Of a stretch of 5,878 nt of DNA, positions 4,979 through 5,878 are shown piece by piece. Position 1 is the first letter of the stretch, and each line of letters starts with the position of its first letter. The notes below the pieces were generated by a model that saw only the letters and a list, made by a program, of their open reading frames with translations, was not told the DNA's origin and ran no database searches. Source of the stretch: Frankiales bacterium. GTDB taxonomy: Bacteria > Actinomycetota > Actinomycetes > JAFAQI01. Where the stretch lies: positions 1 through 5,878 of the forward strand of contig JAFAQI010000280.1 of assembly GCA_019246495.1 (NCBI GenBank). Direction: 5' to 3'. The position numbers and the translations under genes were made by a program.

Positions 4979-5251
4979 ATGACCTTGACCGCTGTGGTCG
5001 ACGCCGTGATCGAGCAAGCATTGCCTTGTCATCTCGTCGACCCCGACCTGTTCTTCGCTGAATCTCCGGCCGACGTCGAGCGCGCCAAGGCTCTCTGCGT
5101 CGAGTGCCCGGTCCGCACCACCTGCCTCGCGGGTGCGCTGGCCCGGCGCGAGCCGTGGGGTGTGTGGGGCGGCCAGCTCGTCCTGCAGGGCGTCGTGGTG
5201 CCGCGCAAGCGGCCGCGGGGTCGTCCGCGCAAGAACGAGGTCGCCGCATGA
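4979..5251 (+). CDS. whiB7: WhiB7-type transcriptional regulator (4Fe-4S, AT-hook)
   Basis: This is 90 residues, near the length of M. tuberculosis WhiB7. Four cluster-binding cysteines are at 17, 40, 43 and 49 (C-x22-C-x2-C-x5-C); the G(V/I)WGG turn lies in 'EPWGVWGG' (58-65); the C-terminal AT-hook is 'KRPRGRPRK' (77-85). 'DPDLFFAESPADVERAKALC' also matches the family. The EPW signature and AT-hook separate WhiB7/WblC from other WhiB proteins. WhiB7 binds region 4 of the housekeeping sigma factor and A/T-rich DNA before the -35, turning on intrinsic resistance genes such as efflux pumps and ribosome-protection or rRNA-modifying enzymes under translation stress. Regulation here is predicted at two levels: activation at its own AT-rich promoter and attenuation in the 5' leader with a uORF. 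It follows uvrD2 as in mycobacteria. The stop overlaps an ATG (ATGA) of a downstream frame that I think is not the true start of the next ORF. Confidence 0.96.
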   Translation: MTLTAVVDAVIEQALPCHLVDPDLFFAESPADVERAKALCVECPVRTTCLAGALARREPWGVWGGQLVLQGVVVPRKRPRGRPRKNEVAA

Positions 5252-5259
5252 GGACGGCA

Positions 5260-5277
5260 CGTCACTACGACGTGACG
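5260..5277. repeat. Inverted repeat after whiB7
   Basis: CGTCAC (5260-5265) and GTGACG (5272-5277) are perfect complements around a 6-nt TACGAC loop, 8 nt past the whiB7 stop. No T-run follows, so it is not a terminator. It may be an operator-like palindrome or an RNA hairpin before the small downstream ORF; chance cannot be excluded. Confidence 0.35.
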
Positions 5278-5325
5278 CCCAGCACGACCACCTATGTCAA
5301 CACACGACTTTCAGGAGATTCCGCC

Positions 5326-5505
5326 ATGTATCTGCTCAACGAAGCGCTCGCACTCGAGCGAATGACCGACCGGCACCAGCGTGCCGTCGCGGACGAAAGG
5401 CTCTACCAGGTCGTCGTCGCGCGGCGGGTCCGCTCCGCCCGTCGGCTGCAACGCCGGGCCGACTCGGCCTCGCGTCGGGCTCGCATGCTGATGCTCAGCG
5501 TGTGA
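5326..5505 (+). CDS. Small arginine-rich protein of unknown function, 59 aa
   Basis: The product starts 'MYLLNEALALERM' and becomes very basic ('ARRVRSARRLQRRADSASRR'), with about 14 arginines in 59 residues. It is probably a single long amphipathic helix; there is no signal peptide or membrane segment. I do not recognise a named family, though short helical Arg-rich proteins of this style are common in actinobacteria. The ATG at 5326 follows AGGAG (5313-5317) with an 8-nt spacer. An in-frame ATG at 5248 overlaps the whiB7 stop and has a weaker GAGG site, but codons just before 5326 lose the strong G/C third-base bias (about half between 5290 and 5325), so that stretch is probably not coding. 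The gene lies between whiB7 and a strong terminator with no terminator in between, so it may be co-transcribed with whiB7 and share its control. Nucleic-acid or ribosome binding would be a guess from charge alone. Confidence 0.65.
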   Translation: MYLLNEALALERMTDRHQRAVADERLYQVVVARRVRSARRLQRRADSASRRARMLMLSV

Positions 5506-5506
5506 C

Positions 5507-5521
5507 GTCGCCTGCGGCGAC
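5507..5521 (+). other. Short hairpin after the small ORF
   Basis: GTCGCC and GGCGAC pair perfectly around a TGC loop, 1 nt after the stop codon of the small ORF and 8 nt before the terminator stem. It may protect the 3' end of the message or help release, but it has no T-run. Confidence 0.4.
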
Positions 5522-5529
5522 TGCCCGGA

Positions 5530-5564
5530 AAGGCCCCGCGGACACTCTGCGTCCGCGGGGCTTT
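5530..5564 (+). terminator. Intrinsic terminator of the whiB7 / small-ORF unit
   Basis: GCCCCGCGGAC (5533-5543) pairs perfectly with GTCCGCGGGGC (5551-5561) around a 7-nt loop (ACTCTGC), and the stem extends by one G-T wobble and two A-T pairs. The 3' side ends in TTT then CG, a short T-run as usual in high-GC actinobacteria. The A residues on the 5' side make a partly bidirectional shape, but no gene converges from the right. Confidence 0.85.
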
Positions 5565-5600
5565 CGCCGTCTGGGCGGTCGTGCTGGGCGCGGGACTCGT

Positions 5601-5606
5601 TATCGT
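5601..5606 (+). promoter_or_regulatory. Possible -10 element for a leaderless gene
   Basis: TATCGT lies 7 nt before the GTG at 5614, which would place the transcript start at the start codon. It equals the -10 proposed for the whiB7 leader, and TCGCGCAGT follows in both places. No good -35 is visible about 17 nt upstream (GTCGTG), so support is modest. Confidence 0.4.
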
Positions 5607-5613
5607 TCGCGCA

Positions 5614-5878
5614 GTGACGACCGTCCCCGACCTCGAGCTGCGCGACCGAGCGGTTGAGGTTTTGTGTGACCCGACGCTGGCCGATGTCGTCGACGTCGTG
5701 TGCTGGCCGGAAGGCGACGTGGTCTGTGTCGCAAACGCCGACGGCGCTGCGCGGTTGAGTCCGGACTCGACGGAGGTGCTGCACGGCCGGAACCCGGTCG
5801 CGCTTCAGGACCCGCTGGCGTTCACTCCGCTGACAGTCGAGCTGGCAGACCCGTCACCACCAAACTCTCGCAACTCCT
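5614..5878 (+). CDS. N-terminal fragment, possibly an alkaline phosphatase / type I phosphodiesterase family protein
   Basis: A frame opens at GTG 5614 and is uninterrupted for 88 codons to the window edge. The residues include 'VVDVVCWPEGDVVCVANADG', then 'LHGRNPVALQDPLAFTPL', and end in 'ADPSPPNSRNS'. The pattern of a short 'W.dG....AnadG..R' strand pair, then 'G(R/K)(N/D)P...qDp.a' and an Asn-rich 'PPN..N' turn resembles the N-terminus of actinobacterial alkaline-phosphatase-family (nucleotide pyrophosphatase/phosphodiesterase) proteins, but the catalytic metal-binding part would lie beyond the edge, so the family call is tentative. No signal peptide is seen. There is no Shine-Dalgarno sequence before the GTG, while TATCGT sits 7 nt upstream, so the message may be leaderless. 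It is separated from the whiB7 unit by the terminator at 5530-5564. Coding is supported by the G/C third-base bias and lack of stops. Confidence 0.6.
   Translation, partial: MTTVPDLELRDRAVEVLCDPTLADVVDVVCWPEGDVVCVANADGAARLSPDSTEVLHGRNPVALQDPLAFTPLTVELADPSPPNSRNS

Noticed and set aside
4403..5260. 285-codon minus-strand open frame across the whiB7 leader and whiB7
   Set aside because: It runs antisense through uORF, terminator and whiB7, has no recognisable domain and no visible SD.
5260..5277. Inverted repeat with a 6-nt loop as an ANTAR hexaloop site
   Set aside because: The loop is TACGAC and lacks the A at loop position 1 expected for ANTAR targets, and there is no partner hexaloop hairpin nearby.
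5248..5325. ATGA-coupled upstream start of the small ORF after whiB7
   Set aside because: It has only a GAGG site and the codons before 5326 lose G/C third-base bias, whereas AGGAG sits correctly before ATG 5326; kept only as an alternative.
1..5878. tRNA or rRNA genes, CRISPR arrays, insertion sequences, phage or attachment sites
   Set aside because: No regularly spaced repeats, transposase or integrase motifs, terminal inverted repeats or tRNA-like segments were seen on either strand.

Overview
The window comes from a high-GC actinobacterium. The G/C-rich third codon positions, a mycoredoxin with a CGYC active site, a WhiB-family Fe-S regulator, a GAF-ANTAR regulator and a UvrD2-type helicase all point to a mycothiol-producing actinomycete. 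The block mrx1 / uvrD2 / whiB7 matches the neighbourhood of Rv3198A, Rv3198c and Rv3197A in Mycobacterium tuberculosis, but the genes further out differ and the genus cannot be named from this sequence.

Left half, all on the minus strand and read from right to left: mrx1 (2550-2278), a GAF-ANTAR RNA-binding regulator (2193-1351), a uridine-kinase-like protein without a usable Walker A lysine (about 1354-704), and a DinB/MDMPI-type metal-binding protein of the TIGR03084 family (692 to beyond the left edge). The last three genes are nearly contiguous and probably share a transcript. A near-perfect SigR/SigH-type promoter (GGAAC, 18 nt, GTT) lies directly before mrx1, in the 36-nt divergent gap it shares with uvrD2.

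Right half, plus strand: uvrD2 (2587-4539) is a complete SF1A helicase with a C-terminal HRDC domain, but it lacks the tetracysteine module described in mycobacterial UvrD2. A 439-nt gap follows that is mostly the regulatory leader of whiB7. It holds an AT-rich element abutting a sigma-A-like promoter, a 63-codon upstream ORF with a very strong Shine-Dalgarno sequence, a perfect 8-bp + 6-bp alternative helix across the end of the uORF, and a textbook intrinsic terminator whose base overlaps that helix. Together they form a complete candidate ribosome-mediated attenuator for whiB7 (4979-5251), the ribosome-stress and antibiotic-resistance regulator. A small arginine-rich ORF of unknown function (5326-5505) and a strong terminator (5530-5564) close the unit. 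A further plus-strand gene (5614 onward), probably leaderless and resembling the N-terminus of an alkaline-phosphatase/phosphodiesterase-family protein, runs off the right edge.

The likely common theme is stress response: thiol-redox repair driven by a disulfide-stress sigma factor, a DNA helicase, and a translation-stress switch controlling WhiB7. The most notable points are the concrete base-pairing model for the whiB7 leader switch, the exact SigR/SigH promoter overlapping the uvrD2 start region, the cysteine-free UvrD2 linker, and the kinase-like gene that lacks both a Walker A lysine and a standard start codon.
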